From the NCBI RefSeq assembly GCF_014638845.1, contig NZ_BMFP01000005.1:434026-498025 (forward strand): a stretch of 64,000 nucleotides of DNA, read 5' to 3'. This DNA comes from Pontibacter amylolyticus (GTDB taxonomy: Bacteria > Bacteroidota > Bacteroidia > Cytophagales > Hymenobacteraceae). Both the position numbers and the translations under genes were made by a program. Numbering within the stretch: position 1 is the stretch's first letter; every line of letters begins with the position of its first letter. Positions 17,696 to 26,225 of this stretch are shown piece by piece. The notes under the pieces were generated by a model. It made no database searches. It worked only from the letters and a program-made list of their open reading frames with translations, and was not told where the DNA came from.

Positions 17696-18097
17696 AAGGG
17701 TATGCCTAGTTAATGCTTAAGATCACAGGCGCCCGAAGGCGCCACTACAAAAGTACAAATTTTGGACGAAAGCCCCATCTGTACAGCGGCATCGTTCCAG
17801 CCTTAAAGACAGATGACCCGCAATGCCCTGCCAATGCCGCCCTCAGTGGCATGAATAACAGAAAGCAACGGCGGGTTGTTTCCAGACAGGCCAGCAAACT
17901 GGCGGCTTTACCACATACCTGTCTTCAGAAGCTGTATGCAAGCAAACCAAGACACTGATAATCAACACACTTACGTTCACCCTGTATTACTTACCGTTCA
18001 CGGATATCAGAGGTATGATGGGCACTTCTACGGAATCTTACACCTCGTCTGAACGTCTATTCTATATCAGTTATCAGCAACCCTAACTTCCAAAACT
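17696..18097. other. Divergent 402-base spacer
   Basis: It holds the promoter and leader hairpin of the DsbD gene. Beyond 17800 I see no conserved-looking structure. A possible 81-codon frame here is rich in Arg, His and Lys without pattern and was not accepted. Confidence 0.5.
17728..17755 (-). promoter_or_regulatory. DsbD gene promoter and leader hairpin
   Basis: TACTTTTG on the minus strand (17755-17748) matches TAnnTTTG. Just inside the predicted transcript, GGCGCC-CGAA-GGCGCC (17728-17743) forms a six-pair stem closed by a stable tetraloop. Confidence 0.45.
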
Positions 18098-18409
18098 ATG
18101 AATACAAACTTTCAGCCACGGGAATCCACCTCCATTAAAACTGTCTGCGGCAGAGAGCTTGGTTCTACTTTTAAGGCGATCAAGCTGGCGCGCGATGGGA
18201 GGCACAATTTCCACATTGTGTACCGCACTTTATCAGACGAATTCATATACTCCTTCTGCAATCCCTTCCTCGATGCTTCTTCAGAGCATGATTATAGAAT
18301 AATTTCCGAAGAAGAGGCCAGGGCTATCTTCATGCCGTTGCTTTCTCCGGAAAATGCCCGCGAGTTGTTTAACACCGCCCAGGCACCCGCCATGCAGGTT
18401 CAATACTAG
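18098..18409 (+). CDS. Small soluble protein of unknown function
   Basis: A 103-residue protein without signal peptide or membrane segment. It begins 'MNTNFQPRESTSIKT' and has an alternating strand pattern in the middle ('HNFHIVYRTLSDEFIYSF'). An acidic C-terminal helix follows ('SEEEARAIFMPLLSPENA'). I do not recognise the family. It stands alone with its own strong terminator, and base and codon use match the neighbours, so I take it as a real gene. Confidence 0.65.
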   Translation: MNTNFQPRESTSIKTVCGRELGSTFKAIKLARDGRHNFHIVYRTLSDEFIYSFCNPFLDASSEHDYRIISEEEARAIFMPLLSPENARELFNTAQAPAMQVQY

Positions 18410-18429
18410 CCAACTGAAGATGTATCAAC

Positions 18430-18465
18430 AAGAAAAGGTGCCCTGTGGCACCTTTTCTTGTTTTG
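18430..18465 (+). terminator. Terminator of the 18098 gene
   Basis: AAGAAAAGGTGCC and GGCACCTTTTCTT form a 13-base-pair stem around CTGT, followed by GTTTT. Confidence 0.85.
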
Positions 18466-18590
18466 GCCTTTTGCCATCCTATGCCGGGGCGCAGATTCTG
18501 ATTCTCGTTAATAGCACGTACATATATATTAAAAACACGTAATTTAGCTTAATTTTACGCAGCCGGAAGCAAACCGTGCCGTAACACACT

Positions 18591-19928
18591 ATGGTCCTAA
18601 ACATCTTACTCACTATATTTCTGGTATTGCTCAACGGCTTCTTTGTGGCGGCTGAGTTTGCAATCGTGAAGGTGCGCGCCTCACAGATTGAACTGCGGGC
18701 CCAGGCGGGCAGCTCGATGGCCAGGCTGGCCCAGCACATGCTCACCCACCTCGACGCCTACCTCTCGGCCACGCAGCTCGGCATTACGCTGGCCTCGCTC
18801 GGACTGGGTTGGATAGGCGAAAGTGTGGTGTCCCAGATCGTGATCAACGTGATGAATTTCTTTGGCTACGAGGGAAGCGTAGAACTGGCCCACAGAATAG
18901 CGCTGCCGATCTCCTTTGCCATCATTACGGTGCTGCACATTGTGTTTGGTGAATTGGCTCCTAAGTCGCTCGCCATTCAGCGCTCCGAGGCCACTACGCT
19001 CGCTATTACACTGCCGCTCCGTTTTTTCTACTACCTGTTCAGGCCTTTTATCTGGATCCTCAACGGATTTGCCAACCTGGTGCTGCGCTCGATGGGGATA
19101 CGCCCGGTGCATGGCTCCGAGGTGCACTCGCCTGAAGAACTGCGCCTGCTCTTTGAGCAAAGCGCCGAGGGTGGTTTGCTGGTCGACTCGCAGCATGAAC
19201 TTCTTGAAAACGTGTTTGAGTTCAACGAGCGCATGGTCAAGCAGATCATGGTGCCCCGTACCCGCATGGTGGCCATCGACGTGAACATACCGGAGCCGGA
19301 GCTGATGGAGATCATTTTCGAGGAGGGCTATTCCAGACTTCCGGTCTACGACGGCTCGATCGATAATATTGTCGGCGTGCTTTACGTGAAAGACATTCTG
19401 AGCCTGATGCGATTGAATGAACCGATCATTATTGAGAAGCTGATGCGCCCGGCCTATTTTGTGCCGGAGACCAAAAAGATCCCGCGCCTGCTGCAGCAGT
19501 TCCAGCGCCGCCACATGCACATGGCCATCGTTACCGACGAATTTGGCGGGGTGTCGGGCATCGTGACCATAGAGGACATCATTGAGGAGCTGGTGGGCGA
19601 AATTCAGGATGAATACGATGAGGAGGTGCCTATTGTGGAGCGTATAGGTGACTTTGAATATCGTGTGAACGGCGGAGCCCCTGTTTCGGATGTGAACGAT
19701 TACCTGCCCTTTCCGATACCCGAAGGCGAAGACTATGAAACGATAGGCGGTTTTGTAACCATGCTCTACGGCCACATACCTGACGATTTGAACGAGGCCA
19801 CTGATTTTAACGAATACCAGATCAGAGTACTTGACAAATCGGATCGACGCGTAGAATGGGTGCTCTTCACAGTAAAGGAAGACTTTCACTCCCAGATAGA
19901 GCCGCAGACAGAAGAACCAAACCATTAA
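18591..19928 (+). CDS. CNNM/CorC (hemolysin C) family membrane protein
   Basis: Inner-membrane protein of 445 residues in the CNNM/CorC family, linked to magnesium or cobalt export and resistance. Domains in order are the DUF21 membrane domain (about 1-190, 'NGFFVAAEFAIVKVR'), two CBS domains (about 205-330, 'PRTRMVAIDVNIPE', 'VTDEFGGVSGIVTIEDI') and the C-terminal CorC_HlyC transporter-associated domain (about 350-430, 'GDFEYRVNGGAPVSDVN'). Length and order are standard. It converges on the gamma-carbonic anhydrase gene with a shared terminator. The older hemolysin name does not imply toxin activity. Confidence 0.93.
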   Translation: MVLNILLTIFLVLLNGFFVAAEFAIVKVRASQIELRAQAGSSMARLAQHMLTHLDAYLSATQLGITLASLGLGWIGESVVSQIVINVMNFFGYEGSVELAHRIALPISFAIITVLHIVFGELAPKSLAIQRSEATTLAITLPLRFFYYLFRPFIWILNGFANLVLRSMGIRPVHGSEVHSPEELRLLFEQSAEGGLLVDSQHELLENVFEFNERMVKQIMVPRTRMVAIDVNIPEPELMEIIFEEGYSRLPVYDGSIDNIVGVLYVKDILSLMRLNEPIIIEKLMRPAYFVPETKKIPRLLQQFQRRHMHMAIVTDEFGGVSGIVTIEDIIEELVGEIQDEYDEEVPIVERIGDFEYRVNGGAPVSDVNDYLPFPIPEGEDYETIGGFVTMLYGHIPDDLNEATDFNEYQIRVLDKSDRRVEWVLFTVKEDFHSQIEPQTEEPNH

Positions 19929-19968
19929 AACAAAGGCTATACCTGCCCGGTATAGCCTTTGTTTTTTT
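19929..19968. terminator. Bidirectional terminator made of an inverted AGGTATAG pair
   Basis: AAAGGCTATACC and GGTATAGCCTTT form a 12-base-pair stem around TGCCC, with A-rich sequence before and seven T after. The stem consists of the window-wide word and its reverse complement. It serves the two convergent genes on either side. Confidence 0.88.
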
Positions 19969-19977
19969 CAGGTACAG

Positions 19978-20499
19978 CTATACCTCCGGATTAGTGAACC
20001 AGCCGCTGTACATCACATAGTTGTTGGCTACCTTGTCCAGCCCCTCGATTTGCTCCTGGCTGAGTTGCTTTACCTTTTTGGCAGGTATACCGGCATAGAT
20101 GTAGCCCGACTCGCACACCGTATTTTCGAGCACGATGGCACCCGCCGCCACAATGCAGTTCTTTTGCACCAGGGCATTGTCCATCACGATGGATCCCATT
20201 CCAATCAGTACATTATCTTCCACAGTGCAGCCATGCACAATGGCAATGTGCCCGATGGATACGTTGCTGCCAATGGTAGTAGCGGCTTTCTGGTACGTGC
20301 AGTGAATCACAGCACCGTCCTGTATGTTGGTTTTGTCACCAATCCGGATCGCGTTCACATCGCCCCGAATGACGGCATTGAACCATACCGAGCATTCCCG
20401 GCCCATCACCACATCGCCCACAATGGTAGCGTTTTCAGCCACAAAGCAATCCTCGCCCAGCTGCGGGCTTATTCCTTTTACAGGTAGTATAACTGGCAT
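19978..20499 (-). CDS. Gamma-carbonic anhydrase family protein
   Basis: Left-handed beta-helix hexapeptide protein of 173 residues. The three zinc/iron-binding histidines of the gamma class are present at His66 ('VIHC'), His84 ('IGHIA') and His89 ('VHGC'). 'FNAVIRGDVNAIRIGD' carries the conserved Arg-Asp pair. Many family members (YrdA, PaaY types) lack strong carbonic anhydrase activity, so the reaction is uncertain. It converges on the CorC-like gene. Its start region borders a repeat island. Confidence 0.9.
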   Translation of the reverse strand: MPVILPVKGISPQLGEDCFVAENATIVGDVVMGRECSVWFNAVIRGDVNAIRIGDKTNIQDGAVIHCTYQKAATTIGSNVSIGHIAIVHGCTVEDNVLIGMGSIVMDNALVQKNCIVAAGAIVLENTVCESGYIYAGIPAKKVKQLSQEQIEGLDKVANNYVMYSGWFTNPEV

Positions 20500-20508
20500 A
20501 TTTTGAGT

Positions 20509-20587
20509 TTGGAAGTTAGAAAGTTAAAAAGTTAGAAAGTTTAGGAGTTTGAGAGTATGGAGGTAGGGAAGTTTAAAAGTTGAGAAT
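20509..20587. repeat. Degenerate AAGTTAGAAAGTT tandem
   Basis: About 80 bases of near-tandem AAGTT/GAAAGTT units. A reverse-complement copy lies at about 22199-22236. It forms the outer layer of a nested inverted arrangement around the radical SAM gene. Confidence 0.6.
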
Positions 20588-20591
20588 TCTG

Positions 20592-20633
20592 TAGGGACAG
20601 GTCGCGACCTGTCCGAATCGCGCTCCAACAATC
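20592..20633. repeat. Left copy of a 42-base inverted REP-like unit
   Basis: Contains the perfect 16-base palindrome ACAGGTCGCGACCTGT followed by CCGAATCGCGCTCCAACAAT. The segment matches the reverse complement of 21890-21931 with only a few differences. Confidence 0.75.
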
Positions 20634-20758
20634 ATGCACCGCTATACCTGCCCAAGTCCCACACCAATATACTTGACTGAATCACGCACCGACTTCCCTG
20701 CCCAAATCGTGCACCGAAATCCCCTCCTCGGAGGGGCAGGGGTGGGTAAATCGTTCAC

Positions 20759-20813
20759 CAACAATTCAACCATCAACCATCAACAATTCAACCATTCAAC
20801 AATTCAACAACCT
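20759..20813. repeat. Degenerate CAATTCAAC tandem
   Basis: Near-tandem CAATTCAAC/CATCAAC units directly after the 3' end of the radical SAM gene. The inverse (GTTAAATTG/TTGTTGG units) lies upstream of that gene at about 21847-21897. Confidence 0.55.
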
Positions 20814-21779
20814 CTTCCACGTCCCTTTGCTCAGGTTATACTTCAGTGTGCTGGGCAGGGCCTTCCAGAAGTATCTGTTTATTTCTACGGCGAAACTGGG
20901 TTGCATGTAGCAGTTGATGGTGCAGCCTTCGCAGGCTGGCAGACGCCCCTCCAGTTGCTTTAGTTCCTCCACCTCCTGGCTCAGGTATAGCGCGCGTAGA
21001 TTGCCTTGTATCGGGAAGCTTTTCGTGCCCAAATGGTAGCAAGGCAACACCAGTTCGTTTTCCGGGGAGATGACGAGCGTTGTGCTGGCCGCTTTGCAAA
21101 CCGGGTCCGCCACTTTGTTGCCACCGTCGCGTCGCAGCTGCACGAAGCCCTCGTTCAGGTATACGCCCTTGCGCTTTCCGAAAGCCGTCAGGTAGTTTAG
21201 TTGCTCTTCTGTGAGCTGCTCTCCTACGGCCACCTCGTTGTACTCGAAGGCAGGGTTGATGATCAGCATGAGTTTGTTGGGCTGCGTGATGGTGCGGTAT
21301 ACCTCTTCCAGTTGGTCCAGATTGTGCCGGAAAACCGTGAAGAGTATATCGGGCCGCTCGCCCAGTTGCCTGGCCACCTGTATTGACTCCATTACAAAAT
21401 CGTAGCAGGCCACGCCACGGCCGGTATCGTGCTCTTCCTTGTGGGCTGAGTCCAGCGAAAAGTGCAGCATGTCTACCTTGCCTTTCAGTCGTTCTGCCAG
21501 CTTGGGGTAGAGCATTCCGTTGGTGGTGAGCGTGGTGATGAAGCCCATGTCGTGCGCCATGCCCAGCATCTGGTCGATTTGCCGGTGCAGCAGAGGCTCC
21601 CCGCCTGTGAAGTCGATTACCTGCACACCCAGCTTTTTCAGGTCGCGCAGGTTCTGGGCTACGTCCTCCAGGGTGATGTAAGGCGATGGCTTCTCCCAGA
21701 TGTCGCAGAACGAGCACTTTGCGTTACAGCGGTAGGTAACGTAGTAGTTGCAAAGCACAGGTTTCGATCTCAGACGCAT
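20796..21779 (-). CDS. Radical SAM protein with SPASM-like C-terminus
   Basis: A 327-residue radical S-adenosylmethionine enzyme. Cys18, Cys22 and Cys25 ('CNAKCSFC') bind the catalytic [4Fe-4S] cluster, and 'FTGGEPLLH' is the SAM-binding GGE motif. Later cysteines ('VCKAAS', 'LPCYHLG', 'CEGCTINCYMQ') suggest a second, SPASM/twitch-like cluster site. The substrate is unknown. It resembles MoaA/PqqE-type enzymes and some hopanoid or peptide-modifying proteins. No partner gene is adjacent. It is bracketed by nested inverted repeats, which raises the question of mobility. The 3' end overlaps the CAATTCAAC tandem. Confidence 0.85.
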   Translation of the reverse strand: MRLRSKPVLCNYYVTYRCNAKCSFCDIWEKPSPYITLEDVAQNLRDLKKLGVQVIDFTGGEPLLHRQIDQMLGMAHDMGFITTLTTNGMLYPKLAERLKGKVDMLHFSLDSAHKEEHDTGRGVACYDFVMESIQVARQLGERPDILFTVFRHNLDQLEEVYRTITQPNKLMLIINPAFEYNEVAVGEQLTEEQLNYLTAFGKRKGVYLNEGFVQLRRDGGNKVADPVCKAASTTLVISPENELVLPCYHLGTKSFPIQGNLRALYLSQEVEELKQLEGRLPACEGCTINCYMQPSFAVEINRYFWKALPSTLKYNLSKGTWKRLLNC

Positions 21780-21846
21780 CCGGGGGCAGTTGTTTACCCA
21801 AAATTAAGGATTCTGCCCGAGTATCAGGTATGCTGGGAGCTGTATT

Positions 21847-21897
21847 GTTAAATTACTAAATTGTTGGTTGTTAATTGTTAAATTGTTGGATTGTTGG
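21847..21897. repeat. Degenerate GTTAAATTGTTGG tandem (inverse of 20759-20813)
   Basis: Low-complexity T/G-rich units TTGTTGG and TTGTTAAA lie upstream of the radical SAM gene. They are the reverse complement in style of the CAAC-rich tandem downstream of it. Confidence 0.55.
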
Positions 21898-21931
21898 AGC
21901 GCGATTCGGACAGGTGGCGTCCTGTCCCTGC
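21890..21931. repeat. Right copy of the 42-base inverted REP-like unit
   Basis: ATTGTTGGAGCGCGATTCGG then ACAGGTGGCGTCCTGT and CCCTGC. It is the near-exact reverse complement of 20592-20633. Here the palindrome has two mismatches. Confidence 0.75.
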
Positions 21932-21949
21932 AGACGTTTACGCCTTCTA

Positions 21950-22101
21950 AAAGGCTCTTCGGGGTCTATCAATCCCGAGGATTTAGAGAGGGCACCTACC
22001 CCCACTGTCGGGGATTTCCTAATCCCCGTGTGACGGTTTTACAGGTATACGGGGACACAGATGTCCCCGGCAGAAATGCTTCCGGACAGGGATGTCCGGA
22101 A
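21950..22101. repeat. Cluster of hairpin words (REP-like island)
   Basis: Three successive strong hairpins each have a four-base loop. They are CGGGGATT-TCCT-AATCCCCG (22009-22028), CGGGGACA-CAGA-TGTCCCCG (22050-22069) and TTCCGGACA-GGGA-TGTCCGGAA (22080-22101). A weaker one near 21957-21977 is part of a segment (GCTCTTCGGG..AATCCCGAGG) repeated at 47583-47607. No ORF here is credible. Confidence 0.75.
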
Positions 22102-22198
22102 GAGCATTTAGATGCAGATGTCCGAAAACCATTTAGATTGGGAACGTTCAGATTGGTTTATGCACGGAAATGACGTTATACTGCAGCATCACTACATC

Positions 22199-22236
22199 AC
22201 AACTTTCTAACTCTTTAACTTTCTAACTTTAAAAAC
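22199..22236. repeat. Inverse copy of the AAGTTAGAAAGTT tandem
   Basis: CAACTTTCTAACTCTTTAAC and the following bases are the reverse complement in pattern of 20509-20587. It lies immediately upstream of the RidA gene start. Confidence 0.55.
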
Positions 22237-22246
22237 TCCTCCGACT

Positions 22247-22645
22247 ATGAAAAGACAGAACATCTCCTCCGGCGCAGTGTGGGAAAACACCATTGGGTAT
22301 AGCCGCGCAGTACGTGTGGGCAACGTGGTTGAAGTAGCAGGCACGACGGCTATGGATGGCGACCAGGTAATAGGTATAGGCGATGCTTACGAACAGACCC
22401 GGTTCATCCTCCAGAAGATGGAGAAGGCCTTGCAGGAAGCTGGCGCCACGATGCAGGATGTGGTGCGTACCCGCATCTACGTGACCGATATCAGCCAATG
22501 GGAAGCTGTGGGTCGTGCCCACGGTGAATACTTCAGCAACATAAAGCCCGCCTCAACCATGGTAGAGGTAAACGCCCTTATCAGACCAGAGCAACTCGTG
22601 GAGATAGAGGCCACGGCTATACTGCAGACCACGTTAGAAAAATAA
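22247..22645 (+). CDS. RidA/YjgF/UK114 family protein
   Basis: Small trimeric protein of 132 residues. Well-studied RidA members hydrolyse reactive enamines and imines (for example 2-aminoacrylate from PLP enzymes). 'VEVAGTTAMDG', 'TRIYVTDISQWE' with the key Arg, and 'ASTMVEVNALIRPEQLVEIEA' match the family over the whole length. The motif variant 'GTTAMDG' and the missing typical 'P-A..IGPYSQA' opening place it among the broader Rid subgroups, so the exact substrate is unclear. It is a monocistronic gene after a repeat island. Confidence 0.9.
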   Translation: MKRQNISSGAVWENTIGYSRAVRVGNVVEVAGTTAMDGDQVIGIGDAYEQTRFILQKMEKALQEAGATMQDVVRTRIYVTDISQWEAVGRAHGEYFSNIKPASTMVEVNALIRPEQLVEIEATAILQTTLEK

Positions 22646-22730
22646 CTGTGCCCTATGCTGTAAATCAATTTTTCTATATATTAGATTACTAGTATTTACA
22701 CGCATCAATCATTTACAGGTATAGGGAGCA

Positions 22731-23660
22731 ATGGAACAGCACGAAATTGAAAAGGCGGAAAAGCATATCCGCAACGCATGGGTTTTAGGCATCATCTCTA
22801 CAGCTTTAACCATACTGGCTTCGCTGATAGGCAGCTACAATGAAGATTTCAGGTATAGCTCAGGCTTTAATACATGGACGCTGCTTGACGCGGCACTTAT
22901 CGCCGCACTCACGTATGGTATATACAAAAAAGGCAGGTTCAGCGCGTTGGGCCTTCTGGTATATTTTGTACTTTCAAAATTTATCGTCTCTGCATATAGC
23001 GGGGCTTTTCCTTTTGGTTTGGGCACCCTGATCTTTGGGTACTTTTACCTGATGGGTACTATCTCTGCCTTTAAGCTACATGCCCATACCAAACGTCTTG
23101 CCGAACTAGAGAATGGCACTCAAAAACGGAGCGTGGCCTTGTACGTGCTGACAGGATTCGGTGTGCTGGTGTTGGGTCTCTTTATCTGGCTAATGGTGAT
23201 CGCTGCTAACGGCCCGGGTACCGAGGTAGTGCCCGGCAAACAGCTGAAAGCGAAATATGTGAGTTTTGCAACCGATGAAGGCTTGGTAGACCCCAATGAG
23301 CAAATCCAATACTGGTACTCGGATGCCTTCAGCGACTTTACAGACGGTTTTTATTTTTTTACTGACAAGAAGGTGGTCGTTTACAACAATTCATGGGAAG
23401 AACCTGCCCTCCTCATGCCCTTCGACTCTATCCAGAATATCACTTTCCGTGCGGACCCCTCTTTTTTGGAAGACAGCCAATTGTTTCTGGAGCTGAAAGA
23501 CGGCACCTTCGTCAACTTTCCTGTGTCAAGCGAAAATGGCGGAGACCAGCGCTTTCACAAACGGTTGCGGGCACTCTGGAAAGAGACGCAGGCCGCACAA
23601 CTTACCAATAACCAAGCAGATCAGGAAGCGGACGAGGTAAGCGTTGTTTCCCTTGAGTAA
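22731..23660 (+). CDS. Membrane protein with C-terminal PH-like domain, unknown function
   Basis: A 309-residue protein of unknown function. Residues 15-125 contain three or four hydrophobic helices. A further helix lies at about 138-160 and is followed by an extracytoplasmic or cytoplasmic domain (165-285). That domain has strands such as 'FYFFTDKKVVVYNN' and 'LFLELKDGTFVNFPVS', which looks like a bacterial PH-type barrel. The C-terminal 20 residues are acidic and Gln-rich. GC is lower than in the neighbours. The layout recalls the 28134 gene. Confidence 0.7.
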   Translation: MEQHEIEKAEKHIRNAWVLGIISTALTILASLIGSYNEDFRYSSGFNTWTLLDAALIAALTYGIYKKGRFSALGLLVYFVLSKFIVSAYSGAFPFGLGTLIFGYFYLMGTISAFKLHAHTKRLAELENGTQKRSVALYVLTGFGVLVLGLFIWLMVIAANGPGTEVVPGKQLKAKYVSFATDEGLVDPNEQIQYWYSDAFSDFTDGFYFFTDKKVVVYNNSWEEPALLMPFDSIQNITFRADPSFLEDSQLFLELKDGTFVNFPVSSENGGDQRFHKRLRALWKETQAAQLTNNQADQEADEVSVVSLE

Positions 23661-23831
23661 ACAAATGTGACAAATTTAAATACGAAGATGATTATTATAT
23701 AAAATTAATCCTATAACAAGACATACTATACCCTATATTCACACGGTTACGTACTAAAAGGCTATTGATTATTCGTTATACCTGTGCCGCTTTGGCCAAG
23801 GTTTAACCATGTAGAATTTAATCTGATAGCT

Positions 23832-24434
23832 ATGAAAAATTTAGTGCTGACTATATTCGCGCTGTTTGCCCTTAGTACGGCAGCACAAGCGCAGTTTCTG
23901 ACGGGTGGTCTTAAGGCCGGTGTAGGCTCGTCGAGTGTGAGCGTACACGATGTGACCAGCAATCCCGCTGAGTACGCCAAAAAAGAATCTGTGACCAGTT
24001 ACCATGCCGGTGCTTTTGCCCGCATCAACATCCTGGGTTTATTTGTGCAGCCCGAAGCCGTGTTTACGCAGACCGGCGGCCGCCTGGAATCTAACCCCAA
24101 CGCTACGCTTGCCACCCGTGTGGCTGACATCAAGTTTAACCGTCTCGACGTGCCCATTATGGCAGGTATAAGCCTGGGCAACGTGGTGCGTTTGCAAGCA
24201 GGCCCGGTGGCCTCTACCTTGCTGAGCGCGCGACAGGACGGGCAGAACATCAAGAGCTTTATGGAGAACTCCGATTGGGGCTACCAGGCAGGTGTAGGCC
24301 TCGACATACAGCGTCTGACCCTGGACGTTCGCTACGAGCGCATTAACCGCAGCTACGATGACCCAGCAAATCAGAGCAATTACGATCTGGCCAATAAACA
24401 GATTCTGGTGAGTGTGGGTCTGAAGTTGTTCTAG
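23832..24434 (+). CDS. PorT-like outer-membrane beta-barrel protein
   Basis: A 200-residue outer-membrane protein. I chose the Met at 23832, 16 codons into the longest frame, because it gives a clean signal peptide ('LTIFALFALSTAAQAQF', cut after AQA). The mature chain alternates hydrophobic and polar residues in eight or so strands ('YHAGAFARINILGLFVQPEAVF', 'VRLQAGPVASTLL'). It ends in Phe ('VSVGLKLF'), as barrel proteins do. The family is common in Bacteroidota. The ligand or role is unknown. Confidence 0.85.
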   Translation: MKNLVLTIFALFALSTAAQAQFLTGGLKAGVGSSSVSVHDVTSNPAEYAKKESVTSYHAGAFARINILGLFVQPEAVFTQTGGRLESNPNATLATRVADIKFNRLDVPIMAGISLGNVVRLQAGPVASTLLSARQDGQNIKSFMENSDWGYQAGVGLDIQRLTLDVRYERINRSYDDPANQSNYDLANKQILVSVGLKLF

Positions 24435-24467
24435 GTATCATCTGGAACTGCGAGCTTACCCCGGATA

Positions 24468-24517
24468 AAACAAAACAGCCGGTGCAGGTATAAAGCTGCA
24501 CCGGCTGTTTTGTTTTA
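24468..24517. terminator. Terminator shared by the barrel gene and the AbgT gene
   Basis: AAAACAGCCGGTGCAG and CTGCACCGGCTGTTTT form a 16-base-pair stem around a loop carrying GTATAAAG. A and T runs flank both sides, which suits the convergent genes. Confidence 0.88.
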
Positions 24518-24529
24518 CTAACCTACCTG

Positions 24530-26062
24530 TTACGGCTGCGGCATGTACATTTCAGAACCAGGACCCACAGGCAAGCCCAGTAGTATCCAGATAATGAACA
24601 GGATTATCCAGCCGATTAAGAATGCGATGGAGTATGGCAACATGGTCGAGATAACGGTACCTATACCTGCTTTTTTATCGTAGCGCTGGATGAAGGCCAC
24701 AATCAGGGCGAAGTACGACATCATCGGCGAGATAATGTTGGTTACGCTGTCACCGATGCGGTAAGCGTTTTGCGTGAACTCTGGTGTATAGCCCATCAGC
24801 ATAAACATCGGGATAAATACGGGAGCCATAATCGCCCATTTCGCCGAGGCAGAGCCCATAATCAGGTTGATGGAGGCAGCCACCAAAATGAACATAATCA
24901 TCAGCGGAATATCGGTCAGGCCCATTGCTGTCAGTACATCCGCCCCGTTAATCGCTAAAATCAAACCCAGGTTGGTCCAGTTGAAGTAGGCCACGAACTG
25001 CGCGGCGAAGAACACAAGCACGATGTAAGAGCCCAACGTTTCCATGGATTTGGACATGCCGCGCATCACGTCGCTGTCGTTTTTGATGGTTTTGGCACCG
25101 ATACCGTACGCGATACCGCCGATGGCTGCCAACAGGAAGATAAAGGCCACTATACCTGACATAAACGGTGAGTTGAGGATTTCGCCCGTTTCAGGGTTGC
25201 GCAGGTAACCGTCTTCTGGCAACAGTCCACCAAGCACAAAAGCCGTCGAAAGCGCAATAGCAATAGAGGCATACAGCAAACCACGCTTCTCCTGGCTGTT
25301 GAGTCGGTCGATGCTTTGCGGTTTTTCATCACCCGTATACTCTCCCAGTCTCGGAATCACGATTTTCTCCGTCACCCAGGTACCCAAACCTGCCACAACA
25401 AAAGTAGAGACGAACATGAAGTAATAGTTTGCAGCCGGGTTCACTGTATAGTTCGGGTCGATGATGCGGGCGGCCTCTGTTGACAGACCAGCCAGCAGCG
25501 GGTCGATGGTGCCTAGCAACAGGTTGGCGCTGTAGCCACCCGACACGCCTGCGAAAGCGGCAGCAAGACCCGCCAGCGGATGGCGACCAGCTGCCAAAAA
25601 GATTACTGCCGCCAGTGGCACCAGCAATACATAACCTACTTCAGAAGCCGTGTTCGATAAAACGCCGGCAAATACAATCACGAAGGTGAGCAGTCGCTTT
25701 GGCGATGACAGCACCACCAGGCGCAGCACTGCACCGATCAGGCCTGTACCCTCGGCTATGCCTATACCTAGCAAGGAAACGAGCACCGTGCCCAGCGGGG
25801 CGAAGTCGGTAAAGTTGGTCACCATGCGGGTCAGGATCATGTGCAGACCCTCGGTGGAGAGCAGGTTAACCGGTGTTATGATCTTGCCTGTGCCCGGGTG
25901 CGTTACCGCCAGGTCAAACAAACTGGCTACCCACGACAGGATGATCACGAGCAGCGCGAAGCCCGCAAAGAGCGTAGCGGGGTGTGGCAGGGCGTTACCG
26001 ATACGTTCCACCACCGACAGGAATCTGTCAATCCCTGACTTTTTTGTTTTGATTTGCGTCAT
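24530..26062 (-). CDS. AbgT family transporter
   Basis: Inner-membrane transporter of 510 residues. AbgT proteins import p-aminobenzoyl-glutamate or, in MtrF/YdaH studies, export sulfonamides and folate breakdown products. The longest open frame begins further upstream, but Met at 26062 ('[28 protein letters not shown]') matches the family N-terminus. '[20 protein letters not shown]' and '[17 protein letters not shown]' near the C-terminus are typical. About 12 helices and hairpins are visible. It is divergent from the LD-carboxypeptidase gene. Confidence 0.9.
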   Translation of the reverse strand: MTQIKTKKSGIDRFLSVVERIGNALPHPATLFAGFALLVIILSWVASLFDLAVTHPGTGKIITPVNLLSTEGLHMILTRMVTNFTDFAPLGTVLVSLLGIGIAEGTGLIGAVLRLVVLSSPKRLLTFVIVFAGVLSNTASEVGYVLLVPLAAVIFLAAGRHPLAGLAAAFAGVSGGYSANLLLGTIDPLLAGLSTEAARIIDPNYTVNPAANYYFMFVSTFVVAGLGTWVTEKIVIPRLGEYTGDEKPQSIDRLNSQEKRGLLYASIAIALSTAFVLGGLLPEDGYLRNPETGEILNSPFMSGIVAFIFLLAAIGGIAYGIGAKTIKNDSDVMRGMSKSMETLGSYIVLVFFAAQFVAYFNWTNLGLILAINGADVLTAMGLTDIPLMIMFILVAASINLIMGSASAKWAIMAPVFIPMFMLMGYTPEFTQNAYRIGDSVTNIISPMMSYFALIVAFIQRYDKKAGIGTVISTMLPYSIAFLIGWIILFIIWILLGLPVGPGSEMYMPQP

Positions 26063-26225
26063 AAAAGGTTTTTTAGGTTCCCGCCCGCGCAGCGTTTGTT
26101 CAGGTATAGGTGCCAGGCATGCAAGGCCGTAGCAAACGGGGTTCCGAAATTGTTCAAAAATTTGCAGCCTCGCAAATTTTAGCAAAAAACCATACCTTCG
26201 TTCATCATCAAAAATTACTTTCCCC

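Noticed and set aside
17713..17958. 81-codon frame after the DsbD promoter
   Set aside because: It starts inside the divergent promoter and leader hairpin and is rich in Arg/His/Lys without pattern.
18591..19928. Hemolysin function for the CorC/HlyC-like gene
   Set aside because: The domain order is that of CNNM/CorC ion-transport proteins. The hemolysin label is historical.
20509..20587. Tandem repeat as a possible centromere or origin iteron
   Set aside because: Units are degenerate, no replication gene is near, and the same words occur inverted at 22.2 kb as intergenic low-complexity DNA.
22009..22101. CRISPR-like periodicity of three hairpins
   Set aside because: The units differ in sequence, and there are no constant repeats with unique spacers and no cas genes.
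21868..22173. 101-codon frame in the hairpin island
   Set aside because: It spans inverted repeats and three hairpins. The reading frame is a by-product of G/C-rich repeats.
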